From contig NW_024037063.1 in the NCBI RefSeq assembly GCF_015706575.1, positions 9,176,927 to 9,240,926 of the forward strand: DNA of 64,000 bases, in the 5' to 3' direction. Shown here piece after piece: positions 30,180 to 43,094 of the stretch (the first letter of the stretch is position 1; every line of letters starts with the position of its first letter). The notes under the pieces are model-generated. The model made no database searches, was not told the DNA's origin, and saw only the letters and a list, made by a program, of their open reading frames with translations. The position numbers and the translations under genes were made by a program. This DNA comes from Patiria miniata. Its lineage: Eukaryota; Echinodermata; Asteroidea; Valvatida; Asterinidae.

Positions 30180-33100
30180 TGTGAATTGGATGTGGTTTTT
30201 GAAGCTGTTTTAGAAAGGTCAATGACCAGCTGTAGTATGCTGTAAGGATTGTTTGCCTGTACGTGCAGAAATATATTATACTATATATATCCATTGAGTT
30301 ATTGTTTTGAAATCAAATATTTAGAAGCCAAGCTTAACCTCGAAATGATGTTATTATCATTCTTATCTTGGAATATTCATATTATCCTTTCTACTAACTC
30401 AAGCAAGACGAAAATCATCACTGAATAACAACATTGTTGTAGAAGTACCTTAGGATTTAGGAGTTCAACAAATCCACATACCGGATGTCTCTATAATATT
30501 AAAGTTTAATGAAATAAATATTTCCATGCTGTCAAAGTTAGATATTGCTTTTGGAGCTATTTTTGAAAGGTCTATGGCCAGCTGTAGTATGATGTAAGGA
30601 TGATGTGACTTTGTTTTGCAGAAATATGTTTTACTATATATCTGGTGCATTATTGGTTTGATGTGTGCGCATAAAAAAGAATATTGAGAAGACACTCTTC
30701 AAAATGATGTTAATGTAATTCGTATCTTGGAAGATAACTATTATCCTAGTTAATTACTCAATCAAACTGAAGATTTTCACTCATCATTACAACGTTGTTG
30801 TAAAAATGCCTTGGGAGTAATTTAAAACTCATTTTGAATGTAATTACACAGTATGCAATTAATATGTCATGCTGTCAAACGTAATTAGATATTGCTTTTG
30901 AAGCCGTTGTACAAAGGGCTATGTATGACCAGCTGTAAATTGCTTTTAAAGCAGCCTGCTGTTTGTATAAAGGTACATGACCAGCTATGCTGTCAGGATG
31001 ATGTGCCTTTACTGCACATATTTTACAATATATCTGGGGAATTATTGTTTTGATGTACAACACAAATGAATCCACATAAAGCAACTTTTGGAATGTGTAT
31101 AATATTACACAGTCTTCAGAAATTAATACGTCGTGTTGTCAAATGTTAATTAGATATTGCTTTGAAGCAATTTTAGAAATGTATATGACCAGCGCTAGTA
31201 ATTGTGTTGTATGATGTGCCTTTACTTTGCAGAAACACTTTACTATATATCTGATGAATTATTGTTCTGATGTGTCTACATGAAATCAAAGATTGAGAAG
31301 ACAAACTTAACTTCAAAATAATGTTAATTCATTTATTATTTTGGAAAATTCATATCATACTATGTAACTATCTTAATCAAACTGAGGATTTCCACTTAAA
31401 TACAACATTGTTGTAGAAGAGTACATAAAAAGAGTACAATAAAAATGATTTCACAAATAAAAGAAACCTTGTTTGAATAACTGCACAATTTTACAAATTC
31501 TAATGAAATTAATAGATCATGCTGTCAAAAAACTAGATATTGCTTTAAAGCTGTTTTAGAAAGGTGTATGGCCAGCTGTAGTACTTTAAGGATAGGCCTA
31601 TAATGCCTTTACTATGAAAAAAACATCTTTACTGTAAATCTGGTTTATTACTTGTTTGATGTGTGTGCACTGTGCACGAAAACAAATATTGAGAAGACAA
31701 GCTTAAATAAATGATATTGATATAGTTCTTGTTTTGGAATATGCCTATTATCCTTGAAACTAACTTAATCACAATGAAAATGGTCACTGTACATGAAATT
31801 TGTAGAAGTGCCGTAGGAGTTAGAAGTACCCGCAAAGGATGAATCCACATATTTTAAAAATAATTGTGGATGTTTGTATAACATCATACAGGCTAATGAA
31901 ATATATCAACTGTTAATTAAATATTGCTTTAGATCTGTTTTAGGAAGGTCTATGACAAGCTGTAGTATGCTTTAAGGATGTTGTGCCTTTACTATACGCA
32001 GAACATATTTTACGATATATTTTGTGAATTATTGTTTTGATGTTTGTGCATAAAATCAAATATTCGGTTAATCAGGAGACAAACTTATCCTCAAATTGAT
32101 CTCAATATGATTCCTATTGTGGAACATTTCCTTTATCTTTGTGACTAACTTCTCAAACTTTATAGATTTCCACTGTAATACAACGTTGTTACAGAAGTGC
32201 CTTCTAAGAGTATGGAGTACAAACAAATAAATTCACATATTTGAAAAATAATAATAATTTGTGTATAATATTACAGTCTGAAATGTATGACTGAAACAAT
32301 GCTCTGAATGTAACTGGGCTCATCAAAGTATATTTTTTTCATCAAAAATCCCGTGGTGTTCGTTTTAATGTCATCGTTAATAAAAAATGAAAAGAATCCT
32401 TTAGAAACCAATAAAAGTAAGCGCAGTATCCGTTTACAAACCAAATTTGAACTGGAAACCTGCCCGAATAATCAGAAACAATGAGCTGTTAAAACTTTTG
32501 GAATTGTGTATAATACTACACAGTCTTCAGAAATTGATATGTCGTGTTGTCAAATGTTAATTAGATATTGCTTTTGAAGCTATTTTAGAAAGGTCTATGA
32601 CCAGCGGTAGTAATAGTAGTAGTACGCTATAAGGATGATGTGCCTTTACTTTGCAGAAACACGTTACTATATATCTGATGAATTATTGTTCTGATATGTT
32701 TACATGAAATCAAAGATTGAGAAGACAAACTTAACCTCTAAATGATGTTCATTCAATTATTATTTTGGAATACTTGTATTATCCTATATAACTATCTTAA
32801 TCAAACTAAAGATTTCTTAAATACAACATTGTTGTAGAAGTGCCTCAATGAGATCGGAGTAAAATACAAATGAGTTCACAAATTAAAAAAACAAACATAA
32901 TATTACACAGTCTAATGAAATTAAAAGGTCATGCTGTCAAGTAAAAACCAGTTATTGCTTTAAAACTGTTTAAGAAAGGTCTATGGGCCAGCTGTAGTAT
33001 GCTTTAAGGATATATGCCTTTACTATGAAAAGAAATATGACTATCAATCTGGTATATTATTATTTTGATGTGTGTGCACTGTGCACGAAAACAAATATTG

Positions 33101-33500
33101 AGAAGACAAGCTTAAATAAATGATGTTAATATAATTCTTGTCTTGGAAGTTTCCTATCATCCTTGTAATTAACTTAATCGCAATGAAAATTGTCACTGTA
33201 GGCCTATAGACATACAACATTATTGTAGAAGTGCCGTAGGAGTTAGAAGTATCCGCAAAAAAAATAATCTACATAATTATTTTAAGCTACTTTTGGATGT
33301 CTGTATAACATCATACAGGCTAATGAAAATAATATGTCCACTGTTAATTAAATATTGCTTTAGATCTGTTTTAGGAAGGTCTATGACAAGATGTAGTATG
33401 CTTTAAGGATGATGTGCCTTTACTATATGCTGAACATATTTTTACGATATATGTCGTGAATTATTGTTTTGATGTTTGTGCACGAAATCAAATATGCATT
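30180..33500. repeat. ~380-bp satellite-like tandem array, about 9 units
   Basis: The word TAGATATTGCTTT or a close variant recurs near 30541, 30887, 31152, 31535, 31920, 32563, 32951 and 33352 (plus a first unit at about 30190). Each is followed by GGTCTATGACCAGCTGTAGTA, then GATGTGCCTTTACT, ATTATTGTTTTGATGTGTG, and AACATTGTTGTAGAAGTGCC. Spacing is 260-410 bp, with one 640-bp interval carrying extra sequence (about 32,280-32,490) that is also present at 61.4-61.6 kb. Non-coding. Confidence 0.85.
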
Positions 33501-33777
33501 GGAAGTAAATTGCTTTTAACTAGAGTACCGTTTAACATTAAAATCGTTTACTTGGCGAAAGCAAATGCAACTTATTATTTTTCATCTCAACGAAAACGAT
33601 TATCTGTATGGGTCCTATAGATTTGCCAACCTTTTCTAAAAACTGGTAACCGGCACCTTGTGAGAATAAATAATGTTTTGATGGCAGACCGAAGTGTTCA
33701 TTGTGTTTTTGATTGCGGTTATAGAGTAGAATTATGATGTCATACCGTACTTCACAAGTTGGAGACAGAGTAGACCT

Positions 33778-33901
33778 AGCCTTTCGCCAAGGCCATCATT
33801 GGCGAAGCCCGCCACTCGCGCATGTGGTTTCCGCTCCAGTTGCTTGACATTCGCCGCTCTGTATAATGACGGTTAAGCCACGATGGCCTTGGCGAAAGGC
33901 T
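33778..33901. mobile_element. 124-bp Mutator-like miniature element
   Basis: Inverted ends AGCCTTTCGCCAAGGCCATC and GATGGCCTTGGCGAAAGGCT are exact complements over 20 bp. They are flanked by the perfect 11-bp duplication AGAGTAGACCT (33767-33777 and 33902-33912). Duplications of 9-11 bp point to the Mutator superfamily. No coding capacity. Confidence 0.8.
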
Positions 33902-33912
33902 AGAGTAGACCT

Positions 33913-34425
33913 ATACGTATAGGATCGACCAGCTTGACGGCCGATGCGGGGCCTGTCTTCCTTGGACAACTGTCTACGGGGTTGCAGACCAATAAGTCGG
34001 CCCAAAATTGCCTACGCTGGCCAAATCACGATTTGCATGCCCTCAAAATCGCCCGTATTAGAGCATTTCGAGGGCCATGATGAACTTGAGGATTTGTAAA
34101 ACAAGACGGGTGGAAACCGTGCAAAGGACTGCCAGCTCACCATATTGTGTGTGAAATTCGGATGAATTAAGGCCCTAAAATGGATTTGGGCTTCAGGACT
34201 TTTTTAGGGGTGGTCATCTTTGGATGTATTTTTTCCAAAAGTCATTGGATAAAAGAACAGAAATGCACAGACAATGAAAGTTGACGAAATAAGCTTTAAT
34301 TTTATATATGTTTCAAAAACCTCAAACTGAGTTTGATTTTTTGTAATAATTTTGGGAAGTGCGCTTAATTAGCACTGAGGTCTATGGCAGTCCATTTACT
34401 GGTCTGGAAGTAAATTAGGCTCACT
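33913..34425. other. Intergenic, no gene recognised
   Basis: Single-copy sequence with a mildly GC-rich start (33,920-34,080). No protein motif. Confidence 0.35.
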
Positions 34426-34429
34426 AAGC

Positions 34430-34782
34430 TCCATGCCCGGATCCGGGGGGGGGGGTAAAAAAACCCAGCTCTGTCAAAAATTATGTTTTTGTATAGAAAT
34501 TCCTAAACGTTAATGCGAACCCCCCCCCCCTGCTCTGACCCCCCCCCTCCCCCCCCCCCCCCAAATTTGTTAATGATAATAATGTCCGCCTACGGTGCAC
34601 AAAGTACGGACAGCGCCAGCTTGGCTACTTAGCGGTATTTGAACACTATTCTGTAATATAGTGTTAATAATAATTGTCGGATTTGAACAGCGCCCCTATT
34701 GAAAGTATGGTACCAGCCCCCCCCCCCTCTACAATTTTGCTGACAGCCCCCCCCCCCCCGCAAAAAAAAATCCTGGATCCGC
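34430..34782. mobile_element. Possible hAT-like element with poly-G/poly-C arms
   Basis: The left end has CCCGGATCCGG followed by a G run; the right end has a C run, then TCCTGGATCCGC. The flanks CACTAAGC (34422-34429) and TACTAAGC (34783-34790) match in 7 of 8 bases, as an aged 8-bp duplication would. Long C homopolymers lie at 34,509-34,562 and 34,720-34,760. No protein. The end sequences resemble those of the element at 56.2 kb. Confidence 0.5.
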
Positions 34783-34790
34783 TACTAAGC

Positions 34791-35180
34791 CCGGTTGCCA
34801 TGTGCAATTATTGACACCACGGGGGTGCCACACAAGTTTGTGTACACCCGGAAAAAGTAAGGCAAATTATTTCGCAAAACAATTAGACAAAGCGTTTGGT
34901 GATTGCCAAAATAAAATCATTTTTTTAAATGTCCTAAATCTAGATCTCAAAAACTGTGGAGAATCTTTCATCATAAAGAGAAGTATAATCCAGAAGAGAT
35001 GCAAATTGTTAGCAGTGCTTGCGATGGCGATCGGCATCATGGCGTACATTTGAAAACTCGCTGGCTAAAAGTCACATCACGGGCGTAATTAAATTTTAAA
35101 GAAATAATAGGCCTATAGGAACGCACAACAAAAATTCTAGAAGAGACCATGGCATCATAATATATAGAACATGTTTTATT
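34791..35180. other. Intergenic, no gene recognised
   Basis: An 83-codon open frame at 34,802-35,053 has no known motif; I see no other signal. Confidence 0.3.
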
Positions 35181-35218
35181 TATAAATATCCCTCTCTGGT
35201 AGTCTCTCTGGTAGTCCA

Positions 35219-36620
35219 TCACTGATGACGATGGCGTACACATGCATCATGTCGATGTCGGAGTAGCACGATGATGTAATTGGTGACGTCTGCGGTGGCT
35301 GAACAGGCCGATACGTGATCGGCAAGAACGATCACAGTCAGGACAGATGTGAGCATCAGTGGCTGGCACTGGGGCTTGCACCCGCTGGTGACGTCGAGTA
35401 CGTCTGTACTAGGCAGATTGGGTGCGGTGAGCCTCAAACCATTCCATTCCAGCCTTGCATACAGCACGCCAAGTGGTCCTGTTTTAAGCAAGCTCTTCCC
35501 AGGTCTCAATAGGGATGTTGCAGGCTTTCTCACCTTCATCTGGTCTTTGTACCGCTTGTATTGGCCTCCTTGGTGACGCTCGGGAAGCCGTCCATCTTCT
35601 ATCCGAACAAGATCCAGCGTATATATGCCTCGATGATATTTGCTTCTACACTGAAACAAGCTGCTCTTTCATGGACCTCGGTATGAGTGATCCGGTCCTG
35701 CCATCGTATCTTCAGGATGAGGCGCAGCTTACCCATTTCTCAAGCTGGCGGTACATTACCCAGCATTCGCAGCAGTACTGTAGAGAAGCCAACGCTACGG
35801 TTTTTAAACACCGCAATTTCGTTTATTGTTTTGATGTGAGAATCATTGAAGTGATTTTAGACGGGAGAAGGCGGCACTGGCGCGGTGAGTTATGTCGACA
35901 TCGATGGTTGCCTCTGTGGACACGAAGCCACAAAAGGTATTTGAAGTGCGGCACAGATTTAATGGGAGTGTGATCAATAGCTGTATCATGTTTGGTGTTG
36001 CAGATGGAGTGCCAGGAGGAGCATGATGCAGTACTTCCGTCTTAGTTGGTCAGGCTAATGGTGAGACCAAATCGCCTTACAGCCTCTGCAAACTGGCTGG
36101 TAATCTGTTGACGGTCCTCCTCTGAGTGAGGCACTAATGATGCGCAGTCATTTGCATAAAAGAACAACTTTCCGTCCGTGCAAACTGTATGAACACACTA
36201 TTATGCTGTGCACTGAAATGCAGCAGCAGGAACGAAGAGCTGCCGTAAAGAAAATACAGAACAGTGCTGGAGCAAGAACACATCCTTGTTTCACCCCCAT
36301 CGTTGATGCTGAACGGGTTAGACTATTGTAGACACGACCAACACCTTCATAGAAACTTATTATGAGGGGAACTCATTTGTGCTTGTATCCAAGCTTGTGA
36401 AGAAGCTGCCACAGAGATACACGATGAACAGTATCGATTTTTACCATGCAGTTGCATGCATGGGACCAACAGCATCATCAATGGTGCTTTGCCCGGGTCG
36501 GAAATCTGCCTGCGATTCTGAAAGGAAGTCTTGCAGTACCACGGTAGTAATTCCTTCTCAGCAGAATCCTTGCCAAGATCTTCCCGGCAATGGACCATTA
36601 TCATGTTGCAGCCATTGATT
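35219..36620 (-). pseudogene. LINE fragment D1: end of RT to C-terminal zinc finger
   Basis: On the minus strand, from right to left: a degraded RT active-site region reading FYANDCA with VPHSEEDRQQ after it (about 36,070-36,170), a GGQYKRYKDQMK segment (about 35,540-35,580) and a C-terminal finger C-x2-C ... H-x4-H reading CDRSCRSRIGLFSHRRRH (about 35,280-35,335). This is the usual C-terminal layout of a common animal APE-type LINE group. Several frameshifts and a 5' truncation are evident. Confidence 0.7.
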
Positions 36621-36639
36621 TTTCCCGTTCAAATCAATG

Positions 36640-37490
36640 TAATCAAAGCGAGGCTGTAAGGAAAAAAAGTCTGGTTCCTTTTTGCACAAAAAACATTATC
36701 ATTTGATAATGTTATTGAATACAGGGAACATGACTGAAATGATGGCAGCATGATAAAGGTCATTCGCAAGAAGGGAGATTCCTCTATGTGAATTGTAGTC
36801 AGACCTATATATGACTCTTCCCCAGAGGGGAAGTAAAACTGCATCCGTTATAGAGCCTGTGGGGCCGGGGCTGAATTTATAGAATGCATGCTTCGACCAC
36901 TGATCGAAAATTGTCCTCTGAGCATGTTGCTGCCTGCACTGCAATATTGCATGGATGCCAATGTTGGCAGCGCAAAGTGGGCATTTCGCATGATTTCAGT
37001 TTAGTATTTAAATGCTTCAGTTCCAATTTAATCAAGAGGAGGGCCATTTCGAAGATTTGATTGTTGGTATTGTTTTGATTTGCCCCTTTTGTTTTCGTTT
37101 CCTTTGCTTTGTTTTTGTTTTATGTTTTGCTTTTCTAGGGGTGGCATTTCCCTCTGTGACCCCCCCCCCCCGACACCCATGCTTATCAACCTCTTATAAT
37201 GAGTCGTTTCGTTTATGCCCAGAACTGAGAACTCGTGTAATTCTCGTGGAACAAGCGGCATATCTCGACACAAAATAATCGCAATCATGATCATCATGAT
37301 GCTCATGAGTCACCCACGACGCGACAACATAAACATAGACAGTCAAAACTCCCGTGACTTCTTTTACACTAGCGATTAAAAAGCGTAATAATCAATCAAA
37401 CGACATTCCAGGGCTTTACCTGTTCTTTCAGCCGCTTTTGCCGCGCGCTGATTTGGTACACTGCGATGATCTGTGATTGATTTCCGCCTG
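36640..37490. other. Intergenic, no gene recognised
   Basis: Unique sequence with a T/G-rich stretch (37,060-37,140) and a C run at 37,160. Open frames of 70-90 codons lack motifs. Confidence 0.3.
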
Positions 37491-37494
37491 TCGG

Positions 37495-38440
37495 GAACAC
37501 GTGACGTCACCATGACGTCATCATTTGATTTTTATGATTTTTTTAATATTTATAATTTCATTCTGCATCCAAAATTGCACACTTCCTTTTATCGGATTGA
37601 CTTTAAACTTGGTTCAAACCAAGACCACAATGACAAAATGTGCACTGACGATGTTTTTCTTCGAGATGACGTCATCGCAGGGCATGTGACGTCATGTGAC
37701 AAAGATTTATTTCAAATCCCATAGACAATACATATGATTTTTTGTACACGCCACTTTTGGCATTGAACTTTGTCATACACCATTCAAGTTAAGTATATGC
37801 CAATATTGTCCTTATAGCAAAGTTGTGCCCCGAAGAGTGACGTCATCACAAACGTGCATATTTTGAAGCCCTATACACGTATCTTCAGAACGGTAATTCC
37901 GGTTGGGTTGAAACTCGTTATGAAAGTAGGCCGGGAAGTGTTATAGATAAAACTTGAGGTGACGTCATGATGACGTCATCGCGCGATTTTATATATTTTT
38001 TTGAATTTTTGGACCTTTAAGCCAAATCTCATGAACGCAACATTTTTGTATTTGGTTTGTTAGGTAATATCCACTAAAATTCGAAAAGTGTCTGACATCA
38101 TCATGACGTCATCAAAAATGCGATTTTGCAAAACGCATATAAAAAAAGGTCCGATCGTCATGAAACTTGGTCAGTAGGTAGATAATGGAACTAGTATGCA
38201 GAGTCTGAAGTGACGTCATCGTGACGTCATGGGTTGATTTTTTATGATTTTTTTAATTTTAAAATTGTTTTCCGCTTCCAAAATTGAACACTTTCTTTCA
38301 TTGGAATGACTTGGTAAAAAGTGCTGAGTCATCAAACTTGGTACAAATCAAAACCACAATGACAAAATGTGCATTGACATTTGTTGTCAAGATGACGTAA
38401 TCGCAGGGCATGTGACGTCATGTGATAAAGCTTTATTTTT
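37495..38440. repeat. Tandem region with 11 TGACGTCA palindromes
   Basis: Exact TGACGTCA occurs at 37502, 37513, 37667, 37687, 37838, 37960, 37971, 38104, 38211, 38222 and 38413. A ~700-bp unit is repeated once (about 37,500-37,735 and 38,210-38,445 match, both with AAACTTGGT and CACAATGACAAAATGTGC), and the part between is a related but diverged unit. TGACGTCA is the full CRE that CREB/ATF factors bind; here it is part of the repeat, so function is not implied. Confidence 0.8.
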
Positions 38441-38574
38441 GGAATTATTTTAAGTATTTAAAACAACCTTTACTGTATCAAGCACCCTCAAAGGTGACTG
38501 CAAAAGGATAAACACAACATAAACATTTGTTTAATGCGAAAAAGCCCTATGTTCTGTTCGAACAGACATAGCTC

Positions 38575-39050
38575 TAGTTTTAATTACAATCGTTCAATAA
38601 TTAGAACCTTAAAGACTTGATAGAGTACAGACAATATTCACAGAACTAGGGTTTATCATAAAGCCTAGGCAATAGGCATATTTGAGTAATCAATTAATTA
38701 TACAGAATTAACCATGAGACGACACTCGTATTTTCAATTATTATACTGATTTTTCGTACCACATTTTATATTCTTTTTAATTTCATTGCTGTGATGACAA
38801 CCAGATACGCCAGTGTTTTAGTAACGATCCTTCAATAATTTGAACTTTAAAGACTTGATATAAGCAAGCTTTACAGAACTATCCTTTATATTAGGCGTAA
38901 GAGCCTTTTGCCATTCAATAAACATATTTAAATAATCGCGAGGTAAAACTCGTCTTTTACAGCTGTTATGGTTGTTTCTGAATTTGTACCACATTTGATG
39001 TTACATTTAATCATATTGCTGTGTTGACTGCCAGATTAAAAAAAAAACCA
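38575..39050. repeat. ~235-bp tandem duplication
   Basis: Segments 38,585-38,810 and 38,820-39,035 match (CGATCCTTCAATAATTTGAA-type start, TAAAGACTTGATA, CAGAACTA, GTACCACATTT, ATTGCTGTG). Non-coding. Confidence 0.7.
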
Positions 39051-39299
39051 CAAAAATCATTTTTGGACAAGTGGAAACGTGCACCTGACCTATGCAAGAC
39101 AACTCCTTCGCGCAAGGGCAGCAATGTTAATTTCTTCTAATTACTGTTTGAGACGTTGAACAACTTTAACTTTAAATCAAAACTTGACAACTGGCGGTGT
39201 TAAAAATTGTGTGTTGCTGTTGCTGCTCGCAAGCGTGAAGTGATGGGGGGCAAATAACAAAAAGTTAAACCGCTGAAACGAAAAGGCCAAGACGTTAGT

Positions 39300-39760
39300 G
39301 CGAGTAGGGCCGCTGATCTAATTGTTGTGCCATTTGAGGGCGCACTATGTACCGTCCGTCCACTATCGATCACTACCGACTTGGGCCAAGACTAGTTTAC
39401 AGACTTTGTTCAACGCACCACAGACGTGGTTCAAAAGCACCATGGTTCAACGTTCACAATATTCACTTAGGCACGCGCAATATTGCCATTGACTCTGTAT
39501 TTCATAGTCATAAATTCACGCACCGGAAAACCACGGCCTCAGTTTCGTTCGAAAAGTTGACATAAACGGCCCGGGAGTACGGTACGAGTGACGGTTAGAG
39601 ACGCTTCCTGGAATACTTGGCTCACAATTTTCATCGCATTTGCATTTGATAGTCGCCGTCGTGCTCTTCCAAAAGAACCACCGTCTTCTCGTGCGTGGTG
39701 GACCAGTTGCCGGGTGGGGAGGTGAGTAGCCAAGCCAAGGGCTAAGATCTAGACCCAGTA
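39300..39760. other. GC- and CpG-richer island, unassigned
   Basis: CpG dinucleotides are clearly more frequent here than in the AT-rich surroundings (for example CGGCCCGGGAGTACGGTACG). It ends in GGGGAG|GTGAGTA, which could be a splice donor. It may be a promoter or 5' exon of a gene to the right or left, but no coding frame supports that. Confidence 0.25.
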
Positions 39761-39769
39761 TTAATACCC

Positions 39770-40470
39770 GTTGGCCTATTAAAAACCCTAACCCCTAAAA
39801 GGCTCTTTGGGGTCAAGGACCAAATACCACAGAATACTACATGTGTTGTGCACCTGTATTGGAAAGAAATGCATACAGGTTATTACTCAGTACTCATTTT
39901 GTAGCTTTAGGGGTTATTAGGATTGTAAATTACATGACGATATAAGACCAGTATTAACTGCTTTACGAAATACGGGTCTAGCATACCCTACAAGCAGGCG
40001 TGTAATATAGCTCTCCTTTAACAAATTGTTATACAAACCTAGACCAACATGACAAACCTGGGAGCTACAATTCCTTTTTTTTTTTTTCAAATTTTGACTT
40101 TGGTTGTTTAGTAAGTCCAAACGTGAATATCCTGGAGTTCTAGCGCTCCGCTCTAAAGATGTTGGCCCAAAGCAAAAGAAAGCCATTACAACCCTGCTTG
40201 TAGTAGGGCCAGGGATCTTTTTCAATCCTCAATTTTTGGCCAAACGCCATTTGAAATAAAGCAGTTTTAATGTTGTCATTTTGCGTCAGTGCGTATTTCA
40301 GATTCAAATTGCTAAATGTCCAATTTGTGCAAAAATATGTCATTTCTATGTCTGCCTAAATCAAAAACGAAACGCAAGGTGGTTGCTACACAAAATACAA
40401 AACTATGGTGTTATTGCCACACAAAAGAAAGTAAAAAAAAAAAAGTTTAATAACTTGTTCATAAAAAAAT
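39770..40470. other. Intergenic, no gene recognised
   Basis: AT-rich sequence with T and A homopolymers (40,076-40,088; 40,433-40,444). Nothing else recognised. Confidence 0.3.
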
Positions 40471-40471
40471 A

Positions 40472-43090
40472 TTCAATCATGAAAACTATCGACATGGTGA
40501 ATTGTCCCTTTTTATTAAATATTCAGATTAAATATTCAGGCTGCTGTATTTTTCATAGAAGAGGCCTACATTCAGTTTAACCTTGACAGTGGGAAACTTT
40601 GATTTGTTGGTGGCAACAAACACACCGGTCCTTTTTGCATTGATTGCGTCATATTGAGCATGCGCTTTAGCTTAAACATTTATTTATTACATTTCTTTAC
40701 CCAGGGTATAACTAAACAGTTTCAAACTGGTTTCCATTGGGCCCTGAAAACACTGCGAATGACTACACACATGTACAAAATACAATAAATTACAAAAAAA
40801 ATATACAGCACAATGAAATAAAATAAAAGCACATGGGATAACTGCATGATTGTAAAGCAACTGTTATTAAATACAGGAGAACTATTATAAAAAAAAGTAC
40901 AGTTTGGAACGACATCGCTAACAGACTTTCCTAGAGGCCTAAAGGTGAAATAAGTGAACACTACGAATTTGGACATTTCTTGTGACATCGGGAAAATATA
41001 TTTCTATATATTCGCTGATTACGGGAGGGGCAAAACCTCGTTAAAACCCCTTTTGAAAGGGAAAAAACCGGCAAAATTCCCATCCGGCTCATTATTATGG
41101 CAGCCAAGTTTGTTTACTTCGTAAGTCGGTACAGACTTATATTTGTAAAATCAGTGGAAGCAGTCTCAAACAAAATACTCACATCAATGCAGGAATATTA
41201 CTGACTGAATGTTTTACGTTGTTCAGATTTGAATGAGGTTAGAGAAGTTCTCAACTGTACATGCACATTATCCCATATGATTGTACCAGTTACAGTAAAG
41301 AATGGGGCATACCATTTTTTATTCGCAAAAGGAATCTTCAGTGTCATGCCAGTGGATTGTCTCGTTTCATGAATTTGAGTAAGTGATGTAAACAGATTTG
41401 TCAAATACAAAGGAGTAATTTTGTTTATACGTTTGTACGCAAGAATAACTTATTTATACTCAATTCTTTCAGAGAATGACATCCATTTAAGACTGGCAAA
41501 CATATGTCGACTGATGGAGTTACGAATGCACACTTCAGGATTATCCGCGTCGCTCTTTTTAGACATTTGCTAAGAATATTGTCATGTGATATGTACCGTC
41601 CTCCAAACAGTACTGCAATAATCTAGAGATGGCTAAAATTATCTAACGGAGGGAGTGCAGGCTGCTTTGGGGAACACTGTCGCGGATTAAATTTAGCCTA
41701 CCTAGTTTAGAGTAAACGGTTTTCTTCACGTATTCAACGTGTGGGCCCCAACGTAAAGTTTCATCAATAACAACCCCAAAACATTTACAAGAATCCACCT
41801 GTTCAACTAGACTACCAGCGATACTAACATTATTCGGTACTTTAGACCTTTCGTTTAGTTCCAATGAGCATTGATTTGGTTTTGATGGCGTTACTTTTAA
41901 GTTTGTTCCTGCCACACCAATCGCATATTCTAGCTAGGGCTGTATTCAGGTTGTTCTCTATCTCATCAACACAGGTAGAACTACACGTTAATGTAGAGTC
42001 GTCAGCATACATGAACAATTACACACTTTATGAATACAAAGCGGTGGGCCACTTGTATAAATACTAAATAATACAGTGGACCTAAAATTGATCCCTGTGG
42101 TACGCCAGTGTTAAAATGACGAGGCCTTGGATATGTTGCCCTCAATATTCACAGACTGACTGCGTTCACTAAGATATGACTTAAACAGTTGATCACAGAG
42201 GTTGACATATTCATCCTTTCAAGTTTATCTAGGAGAGTGGCATGATTAACAGAGTCAAATGCTTTCTTAAATTTATAAACACAGTGCCTGTCATTTTCCC
42301 ACACTCCATAGCCTGAAAACTTTGTTCGTTAGATCATGTAATGTGGTTTTAGCTGAGTGTGAGGGCCTAAACCCTGACCGACAACAAGGAATCAGATTAC
42401 TTTTATCAAGGGTTGAATAGATTGCAGAGTTTATCCATCTCTCTAGAAACTTAGAGAGAATCAGCAGTTATGTTATAGGCCGATAGTTAGTTCTATTGTA
42501 TTTGTCTCCACTCTCTAGGGTATTGTTTGCATCTTTTTGAGAGGTTAAAGATGTGTGTTAAGGATTTAGTTTTGTGCGGAGACGCCATTTTAGTCATTTT
42601 CACACATATTTTATCTGGACGTGTAGCTTTTCTGACCGACATTGATGATATTTGCTTTTGAACATAGTATTCTTTAATCTCGGACAGTGAGCATTTTTCA
42701 TCAAGTGAATTTATAGAGTGGATATTATCGTCCACTTCAAGTTAATATGGAGGGGCATTACTGGTCATACGTGTGCCGATTGTTGAAAATGTTCGTTTAA
42801 TGTATCAGCAATGTCGGTGAGATCATCTAAGAATTCCCCATCTTGGGAAAGAATATTCGTTCGAAAATTTTCTGTTTGTTGGGGAAAACCTCTTTTAGTT
42901 TGTTTTCCACAGAATCGATGAGTTGCCTTTATTTTCCTCGATGGTTGATTAAAGTGTTTACATTTCTTGCTGCGGATTTTTTTTTCAGTAGTCGCGTTTC
43001 GCAGACACACTGGCCAAATAAAGTCAACATTCTGTTTCACAAAATTATGGCATTGAGGAAATTTGGCCACATGGCATATATATAATGTTT
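40472..43090 (-). pseudogene. LINE A copy 1 (RT fragment and 3' end)
   Basis: The minus strand carries an RT-derived frame at 41,643-41,915 reading NNVSIAGSLVEQVDSCKCFG and VVIDETLRWGPHVEYVKK, the segment just after the RT catalytic core in CR1/L2/Jockey-like LINEs. Weaker pieces upstream reach 43,090 (a KATRPDKICVKM stretch near 42,620, N-terminal to RT). The 3' end at about 40,472 is shared with copy 2, which is direct evidence for the element's terminus. Multiple frameshifts. Confidence 0.8.
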
Positions 43091-43094
43091 CTTA

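Noticed and set aside
35315-35973. Plus-strand frames of 65-152 codons at 35.3-36.0 kb
   Set aside because: They are antisense to the LINE D1 C-terminal region, which has recognisable motifs on the minus strand.
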